DNA of 64,000 nt from Vreelandella lutescens (GTDB lineage: Bacteria; Pseudomonadota; Gammaproteobacteria; Pseudomonadales; Halomonadaceae): assembly GCF_014640815.1 (NCBI RefSeq), contig NZ_BMHM01000001.1, positions 496,001-560,000 of the forward strand, in the 5' to 3' direction. How positions within the stretch are numbered: position 1 is the first letter of the stretch; every line of letters starts with the position of its first letter. A model generated the notes under the pieces. That model made no database searches and was not told the DNA's origin. It saw only the letters and a program-made list of their open reading frames with translations. A program made the position numbers and the translations under genes. Shown here piece after piece: positions 19,257-28,411 of the stretch.

Positions 19257-19721
19257 ATGGCCGAATACACCGCTTCCATTCAGTGGGCCCGTGGAGCCGA
19301 TGAAGCCTTTCTAGATCAGCGTTATAGCCGTGGGCACGAGTGGGTGTTTGATGGCGGCGTTCGCGTGCCTGCGTCGTCATCGCCTCATGTGGTGCCGTTG
19401 CCTTATTCGGTCGAGGCCAACGTCGACCCGGAAGAGGCGTTTGTGGCCTCGCTCTCCAGTTGCCATATGCTGTTCTTCCTCGCCATTGCCGCCCAGCAGG
19501 GTTTGGTAGTGGAAAGCTACGTGGATAACGCGATGGGTGTGATGGAGAAGGGCAGCGATGGGAAGATCGCCATGACCCAAGTCACGCTGCGGCCAAAGGC
19601 GGTGTTTGCAGGGGAGCCGCCCTCAAGGAAGGCGCTTGAGCAGATTCATCACGCCGCCCATGAAAAGTGCTTTATCGCTAACTCCGTTAAGACCGATGTG
19701 GTGACCGAGATTCAGCATTAA
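19257..19721 (+). CDS. OsmC-family peroxide-reductase-like protein
   Basis: 154 residues. Family features seen: VDPEEAFVASLSSCHMLFFLA with the first redox cysteine, and AHEKCFIANSVKTDV with the second. Members reduce organic hydroperoxides with thiols. GAGGAA lies before the ATG. Its upstream region is shared divergently with the aldo/keto reductase, and both fit detoxification. Confidence 0.93.
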   Translation: MAEYTASIQWARGADEAFLDQRYSRGHEWVFDGGVRVPASSSPHVVPLPYSVEANVDPEEAFVASLSSCHMLFFLAIAAQQGLVVESYVDNAMGVMEKGSDGKIAMTQVTLRPKAVFAGEPPSRKALEQIHHAAHEKCFIANSVKTDVVTEIQH

Positions 19722-19826
19722 CGTCGTTAAGTCGTCGGCTTCTTGAGCGTGGTATGGCAAAACGTCATGGCAGCGGTTAGCCTAAACGGTGGGTTAATCA
19801 CGCTCATTGAGCATATAGGCGTAGCC

Positions 19827-20354
19827 ATGGAAGATACCTCTAACGTCACGCTGGCGTTGGCAGACGCATCGGCATTTGAAGCGTTCAAGCAAGAGTTAAA
19901 AGCCTCGTTTAGCGTGGCGGTGGAAGAGACGTTTGGCGCAGTGGAAGCGAGCTTGCTTCCTTCCGATGCCGATATCGACAACTCTCTTACCGCGCCAGAT
20001 GCCGTGGTGCATCACATACTGCTAGACGGTGTGAAAGTGGGCGGCGCGATTGTGACCATTGACGAAGCCACTCAACACAATGCGCTGGATCTGTTCTATC
20101 TCTTACCCAGCACCCACGGTCGTGGCGTGGGCTATCGTGCCTGGCAAGCCATTGAGCAGATGTACCCGCAAACGCAGGTATGGGTGACCCACACGCCTTA
20201 CTTCGAAAAGCGAAACATCCACTTTTATGTCAATAAATGCGGTTTTAAAATTGTCTCTTTTTATAACCGTTATTACCCCTTACCCGATGATGAAGAGCGG
20301 GGTAGTAAGGCGCATAAGCTTGAGTTTTTTGGCTTTGAGAAAGTCATGAGATAA
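19827..20354 (+). CDS. GNAT acetyltransferase
   Basis: 175 residues from the ATG at 19827; the frame is open from a TTG at 19743, but no ribosome site supports a longer start and the GNAT fold begins with [15 protein letters not shown]. The acetyl-CoA loop is [16 protein letters not shown], and the later helix [16 protein letters not shown] is typical. Substrate unknown. It is the first of three GNATs within 2 kb. Confidence 0.82.
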   Translation: MEDTSNVTLALADASAFEAFKQELKASFSVAVEETFGAVEASLLPSDADIDNSLTAPDAVVHHILLDGVKVGGAIVTIDEATQHNALDLFYLLPSTHGRGVGYRAWQAIEQMYPQTQVWVTHTPYFEKRNIHFYVNKCGFKIVSFYNRYYPLPDDEERGSKAHKLEFFGFEKVMR

Positions 20355-20376
20355 GTCTCAAAAAAAGGATTTTAAA

Positions 20377-20847
20377 GTGACCGTAAGAGCTGCAGAAAGA
20401 ACCGATATTGCCGCCATCGCTGAGGTGCATCAGGCCTGTTTCCCCCGCGAGAAAAACCACGCCAAGTGGATAGAGGCGTCGTTTAACGCCTACCCAAGGG
20501 GCGTTTACTACGTGGTCGAAGTGGAAGGCCAAGTGCGCGGTTATATCCTTTGGTGCGTGAAAAATGGCTTTCGGGAAAAGAGCATTATCGAGCTGGAACA
20601 AATCGGCATTCACCCAGATGCGGCGGGTAAGGGGCTGGGTAAACAGCTTATTGTGGAGTCGCTAGCGCCGTTCAAAACCCACGTGCGCCGCCAGGGCTGT
20701 GGCGTGGGGGCTGTGATGGTAACCACCTCGGAAGGCAACTTCGCAGAGAAACTGTATCAATCCACGCTGGGCGTCTCCCGCGCGGCGGTGATTAGTGGCT
20801 ATGGCGCAGGGGATGAAGTGATCTTGTATAACGCTAACGTGGAGTAG
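20377..20847 (+). CDS. GNAT acetyltransferase
   Basis: 156 residues. The GTG start at 20377 is preceded by AAAGGA. The acetyl-CoA loop reads IHPDAAGKGLGKQLI, after the strand IIELEQIGI. The C-terminal part (NFAEKLYQSTLGVSR) matches a standard GNAT ending. It lies 22 bases after the previous GNAT and 43 before the GFA gene, so the group may be co-transcribed. No close paralogy to the neighbouring GNATs is apparent. Confidence 0.85.
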   Translation: MTVRAAERTDIAAIAEVHQACFPREKNHAKWIEASFNAYPRGVYYVVEVEGQVRGYILWCVKNGFREKSIIELEQIGIHPDAAGKGLGKQLIVESLAPFKTHVRRQGCGVGAVMVTTSEGNFAEKLYQSTLGVSRAAVISGYGAGDEVILYNANVE

Positions 20848-20890
20848 CGCGAAAGCGGTGATGCATCAAAAATTCCTTAAGGAGAAGGAA

Positions 20891-21319
20891 ATGAAAGGCG
20901 AGTGCCTGTGTGGGGAAGTGGCGTTTAAGATTGCGGGCGAGCTGCCTCATCTGTATCAATGCCACTGTTCGTTATGTCGTAAGGCAACCGGTGCCGCTGC
21001 TAATGCGGCCACCTTTGTGCAGGGCGAGCAGTTCAAGTGGCTTTCGGGGCAGGGGAATATCCGTTCTTATCAGCGTGAAAGCGGCTACCGAAGCGATTTC
21101 TGCGCGACATGCGGCAGCCCCGTGCCCAACCAACTGCGCGGTAGCGATTGGGTGTGGGTGCCTGCCGGGTTATTAGAAGGTGAGAGCTCGGCCAGAGTAG
21201 CGGTGCATCTTCATATGGAATCAGCTGCCGCCTGGGAGCAGGAGACAGCCCACTGCCAGCGCTTTGATGCCTCCCCCGAGAACCTACAAGCGCTGAACAG
21301 CGCACTGCAGCAGGTATAG
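20891..21319 (+). CDS. GFA-family (CENP-V/GFA) zinc protein
   Basis: 142 residues from the ATG at 20891, with GGAGAAGG just upstream; a longer frame from 20858 includes that ribosome site and is rejected. Zinc cysteines occur in CLCG, CHCSLCRK and FCATCGSPV. It is a chromosomal relative of the cassette GFA at 16196 but diverged. The catalytic role is not proven for most of the family. Confidence 0.9.
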   Translation: MKGECLCGEVAFKIAGELPHLYQCHCSLCRKATGAAANAATFVQGEQFKWLSGQGNIRSYQRESGYRSDFCATCGSPVPNQLRGSDWVWVPAGLLEGESSARVAVHLHMESAAAWEQETAHCQRFDASPENLQALNSALQQV

Positions 21320-21321
21320 TT

Positions 21322-21771
21322 ATGAACGCTAACTCAACCGACTATCGCATACGCCCCTTTCAGGCCGATGATATGGAGGCCGTGCTCTCTATCTGGCTGT
21401 CGGCGTCGGTTCAAGCGCATGATTTTATCGCGCCCCGCTTTTGGGAATCGAAGCAGGGCGCAATGCGAGATGTGTATCTTCCTGCTTCAGAGACCTACGT
21501 GGCTGAAGCGTCGGGGCATGTAGTGGGCTTTTACAGCCTTTACGAAAACACGCTGGCCGCCATTTTTGTGCAACCCAACCAGCAGGGCAACGGCTTGGGC
21601 AGTGCGCTGCTGAAAGATGCCAAGCGCCGCAGGGAGTGGCTGCAGTTAACTGTTTATGCCCAGAACGCTCCTAGTATCCGTTTTTATGAAGCGCGTGGTT
21701 TTGTGCCAATGGGCGAGCAGTTAGATGAGCACACGGGAGAGCCGGAGCTGCTGATGCGTTTTAGCCCTTAG
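21322..21771 (+). CDS. GNAT acetyltransferase
   Basis: 149 residues. The acetyl-CoA loop reads VQPNQQGNGLGSALLKDAK, followed by VYAQNAPSIRFYEARGFVPMG. The N-terminus IRPFQADDMEAVLSIWLSAS suits the YjaB/YiaC-like N-acetyltransferase group. It starts two bases after the GFA stop, which suggests coupling. Confidence 0.9.
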   Translation: MNANSTDYRIRPFQADDMEAVLSIWLSASVQAHDFIAPRFWESKQGAMRDVYLPASETYVAEASGHVVGFYSLYENTLAAIFVQPNQQGNGLGSALLKDAKRRREWLQLTVYAQNAPSIRFYEARGFVPMGEQLDEHTGEPELLMRFSP

Positions 21772-21828
21772 CCAGAATAGCGCTACACTCAATTCGAAAC
21801 TTTTCCTCACTGCTTAGGAATGCACACA

Positions 21829-22713
21829 ATGAACCACCGCCAACCACGCTGGATGCGTGCTGCGCTGTCAGCGTGCCTGTTGCTCGCTTCATCTTATGCG
21901 ATGGCGCAGGAGGATCGCATTACCGCTGAGCTTGAGCGCATCGAGCAAACCCTGGATGCGCGCATTGGCTTTGCCGCCCACCATTTAGCCACGGGCCAGC
22001 GCTGGGGAGTGAATGCGGATGAGCGCTTTGCCATGTCCAGCACCTTTAAAACCCTGGCCTGCGGCGCGCTACTAGAGCAGGTAGATGAGGGGCAGCTGGC
22101 GCTGGAAACCGAGGTCAGTTTTGAAGCATCGGAGTTGGTCACTTACTCGCCGGTCACCGAGCAGTACGCGGGCCACCAGCCGATGACGCTGTTTGAACTG
22201 TGCGATGCCACCATGACTACCAGCGACAACACCGCCGCGAATCTTGTGCTGCAAGCGCTAGGCGGGCCGGAAGACATCACGGCGTTCGCGCGTAGTATGG
22301 ATGACCCCGTTACCCGGCTGGACCGCTATGAGACCGAGCTAAACGAAGCCACGCCAGGGGATGAGCGCGACACCACCACGCCCAACGCCATGCTGGCTAC
22401 GTTAGAAAAGCTGGTGCTTGGAGATGTGTTATCAGATGAGTCTCGTCAGCAGTTAGAAGCATGGATGAAGGGCAATGCGGTGGCGGATGGCTTGTTCCGT
22501 GCCGCCATGCCGTTTGATTGGGTGATTGCAGACAGAACCGGCGCAGGCGGTTACGGCTCACGCTCGATTACCGCGATTATTTGGCCTCCGGAGCAAGCGC
22601 CCACGGTGGTGGTGTTTTATATCACTGAAACCGAGGCATCGTTTGAAGAGCGCAATGCGGCTATTGCGTCGTTGGGAGAGGTGATCCAGACAGTGTTGGC
22701 GGATCATGAATAG
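21829..22713 (+). CDS. Class A beta-lactamase, RTG/carbenicillinase-like
   Basis: Periplasmic serine beta-lactamase, 294 residues. The signal peptide ends SYAMAQ. The catalytic Ser-X-X-Lys is S-T-F-K in AMSSTFKTLACG, the SDN loop is MTTSDNTAANL, and the omega loop with the general base Glu is RYETELNEATPGD. The KTG box is replaced by RTG (DRTGAGGYGS), as in the CARB/RTG carbenicillinases. The ATG at 21829 has AGGAA 8 bases upstream; an ATG at 21820 is possible. It is probably an intrinsic chromosomal enzyme, since no mobile element touches it. Confidence 0.93.
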   Translation: MNHRQPRWMRAALSACLLLASSYAMAQEDRITAELERIEQTLDARIGFAAHHLATGQRWGVNADERFAMSSTFKTLACGALLEQVDEGQLALETEVSFEASELVTYSPVTEQYAGHQPMTLFELCDATMTTSDNTAANLVLQALGGPEDITAFARSMDDPVTRLDRYETELNEATPGDERDTTTPNAMLATLEKLVLGDVLSDESRQQLEAWMKGNAVADGLFRAAMPFDWVIADRTGAGGYGSRSITAIIWPPEQAPTVVVFYITETEASFEERNAAIASLGEVIQTVLADHE

Positions 22714-22765
22714 ATAAACGAGCCGATACTCTATTTTTTGAAGCAACTTTTTATGTTGAGTCGTG

Positions 22766-22789
22766 ACCCACGAATTCTCGTTCGTGGGT
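22766..22789. terminator. Hairpin between converging beta-lactamase and PilZ genes
   Basis: Perfect 9-base arms ACCCACGAA and TTCGTGGGT around a TTCTCG loop. The following ATTCTT is a weak T-run. Its position between convergent genes fits a two-way terminator. Confidence 0.6.
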
Positions 22790-22808
22790 ATTCTTATGAT
22801 AGTGTTTA

Positions 22809-24536
22809 CTAAAATCTAGGTGCTTTTATTCCAAAATCACTAGCGCTGACGATCTCTTCTAGCTTTCCTATTTGAGATAAATCTTTCTCATTGAGGTCGC
22901 TGTTAAAAGTTGCTTCAGGGAATTTCAAGTTTTTCACCACGTTGACATTAATAGGAATGCCTTTTCGGTCTGTGTCTTTTATCCATGCTAAGTAGCCGCC
23001 CGAGTATTTTGCAAGACTTCCAATAGGGTATAGCCCATAAATTTGTATGTACTCTACTAAGATGGAGTTATTTAATATTTTTTCTTCGTCGTGTACTTTG
23101 CGATAAGCACTAATAGGCGAAAGTGGAGGTGTGCCATTTCTAGCATGCATCAGTTTGTTGATTTCCTTGACGACTAGCAAGATTTCAATGAAGTCAAATA
23201 ACTTTTCTTCTATATCTGTTTCTCTTTCGTTGTTGTTGTTTTTGTCTGACTTTTTTATTATGGTCAGGCATATTTCACTTGGTTTCCACTCTGTCGTTTC
23301 TAGTTTTTTGATTAATGCTTCTCTGTGGCCCTTCAATATTTCTTTTTGAGCAGGCGTCATGTTTGATTTTAATGTGGTGATTTTAGGGCCTACTAATAAA
23401 GGTTTTCCAAGGCTGTGTAAAAGAGTGCCTAAAATAGTTTCTCTTATGTATGGGCTGTAAGGGTCTCGGCTGATAAGCATGTCAGTGACGTAACTGGCCA
23501 CTTGTATGGAGTGTCGAACCCACTCCACCTCTTCTCTAAGTAACGAGAGTGCAAATAAAAAAGACTTCCTGTTCTCTTCGATGGAGTATCGAATAGCATC
23601 AACACACTTGTAAAATATTTCTAATGGGAATACGTTTTGAGTTTTTAAATACATTAAACCTGCTTGTAGCTGGTGTGCTATCTCTATGACACCCCTTTCC
23701 ATCGCTGTTCGTTGAGCTTTTCGCTTACGGTCATTGCTTTCTTTGAGTAATATATTTTTCTCTTTAGCGCCTGGTATGAATAGGGAGGAATGCGAAGCCA
23801 TCGCGTCGCTCATGCCCGTTTGGTAAGCAGCTTCTCTTTCTGCTTCATTAGTAAACCTAAAAAGTTGCTCTAGCTGTGTCATAGATAGGTTGGTAAATTG
23901 AATGCCGAGGGCGGCATAGCCAAAATAACCTAATGGTCGAATGTGTTTTATTTTGCCTTCAGCATGAAAACTTTCTCCGTTAGGAAATTCTAAGGTTAAA
24001 CCGGATAGCTCTTTACCCACAACGATGGCATTAGTGTCGGATAGGGGGATATCTACCATGCATCCACCCACTGAAAGGTTGCGTATTTTTCCAGAGATAA
24101 TCAGTTCGTTAGGATAGATTTCGATGTTTGCTCTAGCATTCATGCCTAGTACAAAAGGTATTCTTATTGTTCCTCTTTTTTCTTTAACAAAAATAGACTC
24201 AGGCAGTTGACAGTCGATTTTGTATAGCGATAAATCAAGCTTGGTGATTTTTGCATGAACGTTAGAGATGCTGAACGTTTCTTTATCTGATTGTAAAGGG
24301 CTCTTTACTGATTCAATATCAATGCTAACTAATCCGTTATTGATGTAAGAGTTTATCTCTCGGTCGGATGTTTGAGTCTCTAAAGTAAGCCTGCCGGTGC
24401 TAATATCTAACTCGCTTACTTCAGCCTTTAAAGAAAATGTACTGTTTATGGAAACAAGAGATACTTGATGTGTGTGTTGCAATAAAGACCTCACTACTGT
24501 TGCAGTGATATTCTTAGTGGCTGCGCTTTTAGGCAT
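22809..24536 (-). CDS. PilZ protein with degenerate HD-GYP-like domain
   Basis: 575 residues, AT-rich. Residues 1-115 form a YcgR-like N-terminal beta domain; residues 120-230 are a PilZ domain with an arginine pair R121/R125 and N153-L-S-V-G-G158 (the [D/N]xSxxG motif), so it should bind cyclic di-GMP. Residues about 280-410 are helical and aligned by eye with HD-GYP phosphodiesterases (RHSIQVASYV, LLHSLGKPLL, KGHREAL), but the HD pair is HS at 374-375, so metal-dependent hydrolysis is unlikely. Together with the divergent LOV gene it suggests a c-di-GMP circuit. Confidence 0.75.
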   Translation of the reverse strand: MPKSAATKNITATVVRSLLQHTHQVSLVSINSTFSLKAEVSELDISTGRLTLETQTSDREINSYINNGLVSIDIESVKSPLQSDKETFSISNVHAKITKLDLSLYKIDCQLPESIFVKEKRGTIRIPFVLGMNARANIEIYPNELIISGKIRNLSVGGCMVDIPLSDTNAIVVGKELSGLTLEFPNGESFHAEGKIKHIRPLGYFGYAALGIQFTNLSMTQLEQLFRFTNEAEREAAYQTGMSDAMASHSSLFIPGAKEKNILLKESNDRKRKAQRTAMERGVIEIAHQLQAGLMYLKTQNVFPLEIFYKCVDAIRYSIEENRKSFLFALSLLREEVEWVRHSIQVASYVTDMLISRDPYSPYIRETILGTLLHSLGKPLLVGPKITTLKSNMTPAQKEILKGHREALIKKLETTEWKPSEICLTIIKKSDKNNNNERETDIEEKLFDFIEILLVVKEINKLMHARNGTPPLSPISAYRKVHDEEKILNNSILVEYIQIYGLYPIGSLAKYSGGYLAWIKDTDRKGIPINVNVVKNLKFPEATFNSDLNEKDLSQIGKLEEIVSASDFGIKAPRF

Positions 24537-24747
24537 TTTCTTCCCCTGGATTTTAATTGCTGCAATGTTTAGTTTATTCGTTAAAAGGATGCAAGTTTTT
24601 TTGTTTTTCTATAGTCTTGTTTTGTGTTTAAAACGTTTGTTTTTGTAAGTGATTATATATTTTAAATTAATAGGGAAAATAGCTTGCAATGCGTCTAGTT
24701 GAGTGGTCTGTTTATTTTATTATTGTGTCATGGTTTTAGGAAAGTAA
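24537..24747. promoter_or_regulatory. AT-rich divergent control region
   Basis: 211 bases, strongly AT-rich, between the start codons of the PilZ and LOV genes. Both promoters must lie here, but I cannot pick out a convincing -35/-10 pair or operator. Confidence 0.4.
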
Positions 24748-26481
24748 GTGATAACAGGGATAAGTGAGATGTTTGGCGAAGACGTTGATTTTGCTGGCTT
24801 GTTTGAGTTTGGAGCGAGGAAGACCCCTGTGGGCATCGTGCTAGTGGATGCACAGAGTGCCAGCATGCCTATCGTTTTTGCTAATAAAGAATTTTATAAT
24901 ATTACCGGCTATTCCAAAGGGGAGGTGTTAGGAAAGAATTGTCGGTTTTTACAAGGTATGGCTACTAATAAAGATACCGTGAATAAAATTAAAGAAGCCA
25001 TAAGGGAAAGTAGAGAAGGCAGGTTCACAATCTTAAACTACCGAAAAGATGGTGCGCGTTTTTGGAACCAGCTGACGTTGAGCCCAGTTATCAATGCGAA
25101 TGGTATATGTACGCATTATATTGGGTTTCAACAGGATATTACCCATCAATACAAGCAGGAGGCTTTGCTGTTATACCAATCTAATAACGATTTGTTGACT
25201 GGTTTGTTAAATCGTAGCGCATTGGACGACGTTCTTAATAGAATGTTGAATAGCGCTAATTTGGCAAATGAGCTAGTAGTTGTTATGTATTTAAATCTGG
25301 ATGATTTTAAAACTATCAACGACGGACTGGGATATGAAATAGGTAATGAGCTGGTAAGGGGGGTGTCCGGTCGTTTAAAGGAGTTTCTAGAGCCAACGGA
25401 TGTTTTGGCAAGACTCAGTGGCGATGAGTTTGCTTTTGTTTTTTCTGGTTTCAAAAGTTATGCTCAAGCGAATGAAAAAGCAAACGCTATCTTAGAGTCT
25501 ATTTTGCTTCCATTTTATGTTAATGGCATTCCTCTGCATGTCAGTGCAAGTATGGGTATTTCATGTAACAAATACTCTAAAGAGCTGTCGTGTGATTTGA
25601 TGCAGGAAGCTAGTATTGCAATGGCCGAAGCTAAAGATTCTGGTCGCAATACATGGTGTTGGTCAAATGGAAAGTCGGATAATATTTCGAACAATGAGTT
25701 AGCGGTAAATCTGCGCTATGAGTTGAATAGTGCAATGATAGATAATCAGTTTGAGCTTTTTTATCAGCCAGTTATCGATTTGGATAACGGTCATGTTAAC
25801 AGTTATGAAGCACTGATAAGATGGCATCATCCTGAAAAAGGAATGATTTCCCCCGGTGTGTTTATACCGATAGCAGAGCAGACGGGGCAAATTATACCCT
25901 TAGGCCTCTGGATATTGAGGCAAGCCTGTTCCGACCTTGTCTCAATACAAGCGGCACAGGGCGAGGCGGCTCCTGTGGCCATTAATATCTCTCCTTTACA
26001 GTTCAGGCGAGCAGGTTTTTTTGAAGCATTTTTAGATATTGTCAATGAGTTTTCTTTGCCTACAAGCTTACTTCAAATTGAAGTAACAGAAAGCCTCTTA
26101 GTGGATGGTTCTCGAAAAGCTATCGAGCTAGTTGAAAAGTTTAGTGCAGCAGGTGTCAAGGTGGCACTGGATGATTTTGGAACTGGATATTCTAGTTTGA
26201 GTTATTTGAGAGATCTTCCTATTGATAAAGTGAAACTGGATAGAAGCTTTATAAAAGATATTGACAATAATGTAAAAAATGCCGCGATTGTTAAGGCGGT
26301 TGTCGATATGTCGCATTCATTAGGGCTTCAGGTTGTCGCCGAAGGGGTAGAAGAAGAGGGGCAATTAGAAGTGCTGAAGAGTTATAAGTGTGATTTTATC
26401 CAAGGTTTTTTATTTTCAAAGCCGTTGCCGCTTTTAGAGATCATTGGCATGAAAAACTTAGTGTACGGGGTTAATGCCTAG
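24748..26481 (+). CDS. LOV-GGDEF-EAL blue-light c-di-GMP enzyme
   Basis: 577 residues. Residues about 20-135 are a LOV domain: LGKNCRFLQG carries the photoactive Cys65 and the flavin-binding N/R/Q, and it ends HYIGFQQDIT. Residues 145-305 are a GGDEF domain whose signature is SGDEF (224-228), a variant that can be active or not. Residues 325-565 are an EAL domain with YEALIRWHHP, NISPLQF, VTES, DDFGTGYSS and VAEGVE intact, so phosphodiesterase activity is likely. Light should change its output. GTG start with AGGAAAG upstream. AT-rich like its divergent partner. Confidence 0.92.
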   Translation: MITGISEMFGEDVDFAGLFEFGARKTPVGIVLVDAQSASMPIVFANKEFYNITGYSKGEVLGKNCRFLQGMATNKDTVNKIKEAIRESREGRFTILNYRKDGARFWNQLTLSPVINANGICTHYIGFQQDITHQYKQEALLLYQSNNDLLTGLLNRSALDDVLNRMLNSANLANELVVVMYLNLDDFKTINDGLGYEIGNELVRGVSGRLKEFLEPTDVLARLSGDEFAFVFSGFKSYAQANEKANAILESILLPFYVNGIPLHVSASMGISCNKYSKELSCDLMQEASIAMAEAKDSGRNTWCWSNGKSDNISNNELAVNLRYELNSAMIDNQFELFYQPVIDLDNGHVNSYEALIRWHHPEKGMISPGVFIPIAEQTGQIIPLGLWILRQACSDLVSIQAAQGEAAPVAINISPLQFRRAGFFEAFLDIVNEFSLPTSLLQIEVTESLLVDGSRKAIELVEKFSAAGVKVALDDFGTGYSSLSYLRDLPIDKVKLDRSFIKDIDNNVKNAAIVKAVVDMSHSLGLQVVAEGVEEEGQLEVLKSYKCDFIQGFLFSKPLPLLEIIGMKNLVYGVNA

Positions 26482-26537
26482 TATGGGCATGTTTGACACA
26501 GGAGGTGGTGATAAGCCAGCAGTGGGTGATATGAGGC

Positions 26538-26555
26538 AGCCCGGATAGGGCTTTT
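26538..26555 (+). terminator. Possible short terminator
   Basis: AGCCC/GGGCT stem with a GGATA loop followed by TTTT, between the convergent LOV and mntP genes. The stem is only five base pairs. Confidence 0.35.
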
Positions 26556-26565
26556 GCAGTGAACA

Positions 26566-27126
26566 TCACAATACCCCCGTATGCTCCACAACCACCATTA
26601 CACCAATCCCAATCAACACAACGCCGCCAATCAGCTCAGCCCAATGGCCAACATACTTACCTAGTTTGTGACCAAGCAGCGTTCCCATGGAAGCCATCAC
26701 CGTGGTGGCGAGGCCAATAGCGAGGCTGGTGGTGATAATGTTCACATCAATAAAGGCAAGGCTTGCACCCACGGCCATGGCGTCTAGGCTGGTGGCCGTG
26801 GCTGTCAGTACCAGTAGCCACAGCGTTTGTTTGCGGTGCTCTACCTTTTCTTCTTTCTTCAGCCCTTCATGCATCATGTGAAGGCCAATGATGGACAGGA
26901 GTGTGAACGCGACCCAATGGTCCCAGGCTTCTACGTACTGTTGAGACGCCTTGCCAGCGAGCCAGCCCAGCACCGGTGTCATTGCTTCGATAACGCCAAA
27001 CACTAGGCCAATGCCAATGGCATGACGGAAGCGGGGCTTGGTTAGTTCTGCGCCCTTGCTGATGGACGCCGCAAACGCATCCGCCGACATGGAAATCGCA
27101 AGAAAAAGCAGGGCAACAGGCGTCAT
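26566..27126 (-). CDS. mntP: Manganese efflux pump MntP
   Basis: 186 residues, six membrane helices. Two inverted repeats each carry a conserved aspartate: SMSADAFAASISKG near the start and ATATSLDAMAVGASL in the middle, as required for Mn2+ export in MntP/YebN. I looked for the yybP-ykoY manganese riboswitch upstream and saw no match. The region 27127-27409 upstream is AT-rich and holds no gene. Confidence 0.93.
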   Translation of the reverse strand: MTPVALLFLAISMSADAFAASISKGAELTKPRFRHAIGIGLVFGVIEAMTPVLGWLAGKASQQYVEAWDHWVAFTLLSIIGLHMMHEGLKKEEKVEHRKQTLWLLVLTATATSLDAMAVGASLAFIDVNIITTSLAIGLATTVMASMGTLLGHKLGKYVGHWAELIGGVVLIGIGVMVVVEHTGVL

Positions 27127-27409
27127 GATAGGCAGGCTCTTTAGATAAAAGGCGATATGTAAAATGCTTACTTGAGTATAAAAGTAGGGATTTGAATAGC
27201 GCTGAATCCTATCAGGTTTTTTGCTGATAACAAGGCGGTTGTCAAAAAATAAAGTTTGTAATAGCGAACAAATATAGCCTTGGCTAACAATGTGTCTATC
27301 AGCTGATTTTGTTGGCTTTTTGAACTTAGATGTGGCTTAAGTGCTTGTGGTTGTTTTTTTATGATGCTGTGGTGTTTAGATGTCAAAGTAGTCGATAGAT
27401 AAGTAAAGT

Positions 27410-27431
27410 CGGGGGATGAATAACTCCCCCG
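27410..27431 (-). terminator. Terminator after the TauD-like gene
   Basis: CGGGGGA/TCCCCCG stem, 8-base loop, followed on the minus strand by ACTTTACTT. It is the only structured element in the 331-base gap between mntP and the dioxygenase gene. Confidence 0.5.
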
Positions 27432-27457
27432 TTAGTGAAGTGGTTGTTAGCGTGCGT

Positions 27458-28411
27458 CTATCCTACTAAGCCCCAGTTATTAACGTTTACCGCATTAACA
27501 GTCTCTTTTGTATTTCGAAAATAAGGTCGATCGCCTTTTACGGTCACACGCTCCCCCCTTCGTGCCTGCCCGGAGTAATCAAAAATGGCTCGGTGCTGGG
27601 TGCAGCGGTTATCCCAAATAGCCAGGCTGTTGGGTGTCCAGTTTAGGCGCACGGTAAACTCGGGCGTTTCCTGGTGGCGATAGAGAAACTCCAGCAGCGC
27701 CTGACTCTCTGTGTGGGAAAGCTCAACAATCTCCCGAGTAAAACCGCGATTAACAAACAGGCTTTTGCGCCCGGTTTCAGGGTGAGTGCGCACCACAGGA
27801 TGCACCGCCTCAGGGTAATCCGCACCGTTCTTGAAGCCAAATTGACTGCGATCTTTAGCCGCTTGATGACCGTAATGGAGGCGATAAGTAGCTTCGCCTG
27901 AGTGAACGGCGGTTAAGCCTTCAAGCAGCGATTGTAAGGCGGGGGAAAGGGCTTCATAGGCTGCATAACCGCTGCTGAACAGGGTGTCGCCTCCGTATTC
28001 AGGCACATCGCGCAGGTACAGCAAACTGCCCAGTGGAGGCTCTACATCGCAAGAAACATCCGAGTGCCAGTGGCCACCGTTGACCGCACGCTTGCCGCTG
28101 CGAATGGCCTTCGGGTCGTTAGATGAGTTGGCATCTGCCTCAATGGGAAAAATTTCCGGGTAGCCCTCAGGGCCTTTCGCCATAGGGTGAACGTGCAGGT
28201 CGCCAAAGCGTTTGCCCAGTGCAATATGCTGATCCCGTGTGAGCGCTTGGTTACGCAGAATCACCACTTGGTACTGGAGAAACAAAGATTTTAGCGCTGC
28301 AAACGTTTCGTTGTTTAGATTGGCAAGATCAATCCCTTCGATCTCAGCGCCAATATGCCCGCTTAATGGGCGTACATGAAGCGTGCTTTGTGTGAGTGTT
28401 AGCGATGTCAT
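27458..28411 (-). CDS. TauD/TfdA-family 2-oxoglutarate dioxygenase
   Basis: 317-residue Fe(II)/2-oxoglutarate oxygenase. The iron ligands are in GGHWHSDVSCD (HxD) and the distal histidine in DNRCTQHRAIFDY, with an arginine after it for 2-oxoglutarate (the GQARR region). In TauD these enzymes release sulfite from taurine. It is divergent from an SsuA/TauA-like transporter operon, which fits use of an organosulfonate or related compound; the substrate itself is inferred. Confidence 0.88.
   Translation of the reverse strand: MTSLTLTQSTLHVRPLSGHIGAEIEGIDLANLNNETFAALKSLFLQYQVVILRNQALTRDQHIALGKRFGDLHVHPMAKGPEGYPEIFPIEADANSSNDPKAIRSGKRAVNGGHWHSDVSCDVEPPLGSLLYLRDVPEYGGDTLFSSGYAAYEALSPALQSLLEGLTAVHSGEATYRLHYGHQAAKDRSQFGFKNGADYPEAVHPVVRTHPETGRKSLFVNRGFTREIVELSHTESQALLEFLYRHQETPEFTVRLNWTPNSLAIWDNRCTQHRAIFDYSGQARRGERVTVKGDRPYFRNTKETVNAVNVNNWGLVG

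Noticed and set aside
27127..27409. yybP-ykoY manganese riboswitch upstream of mntP
   Set aside because: The conserved GGGGAGTA-type and partner motifs are not present on the minus strand.
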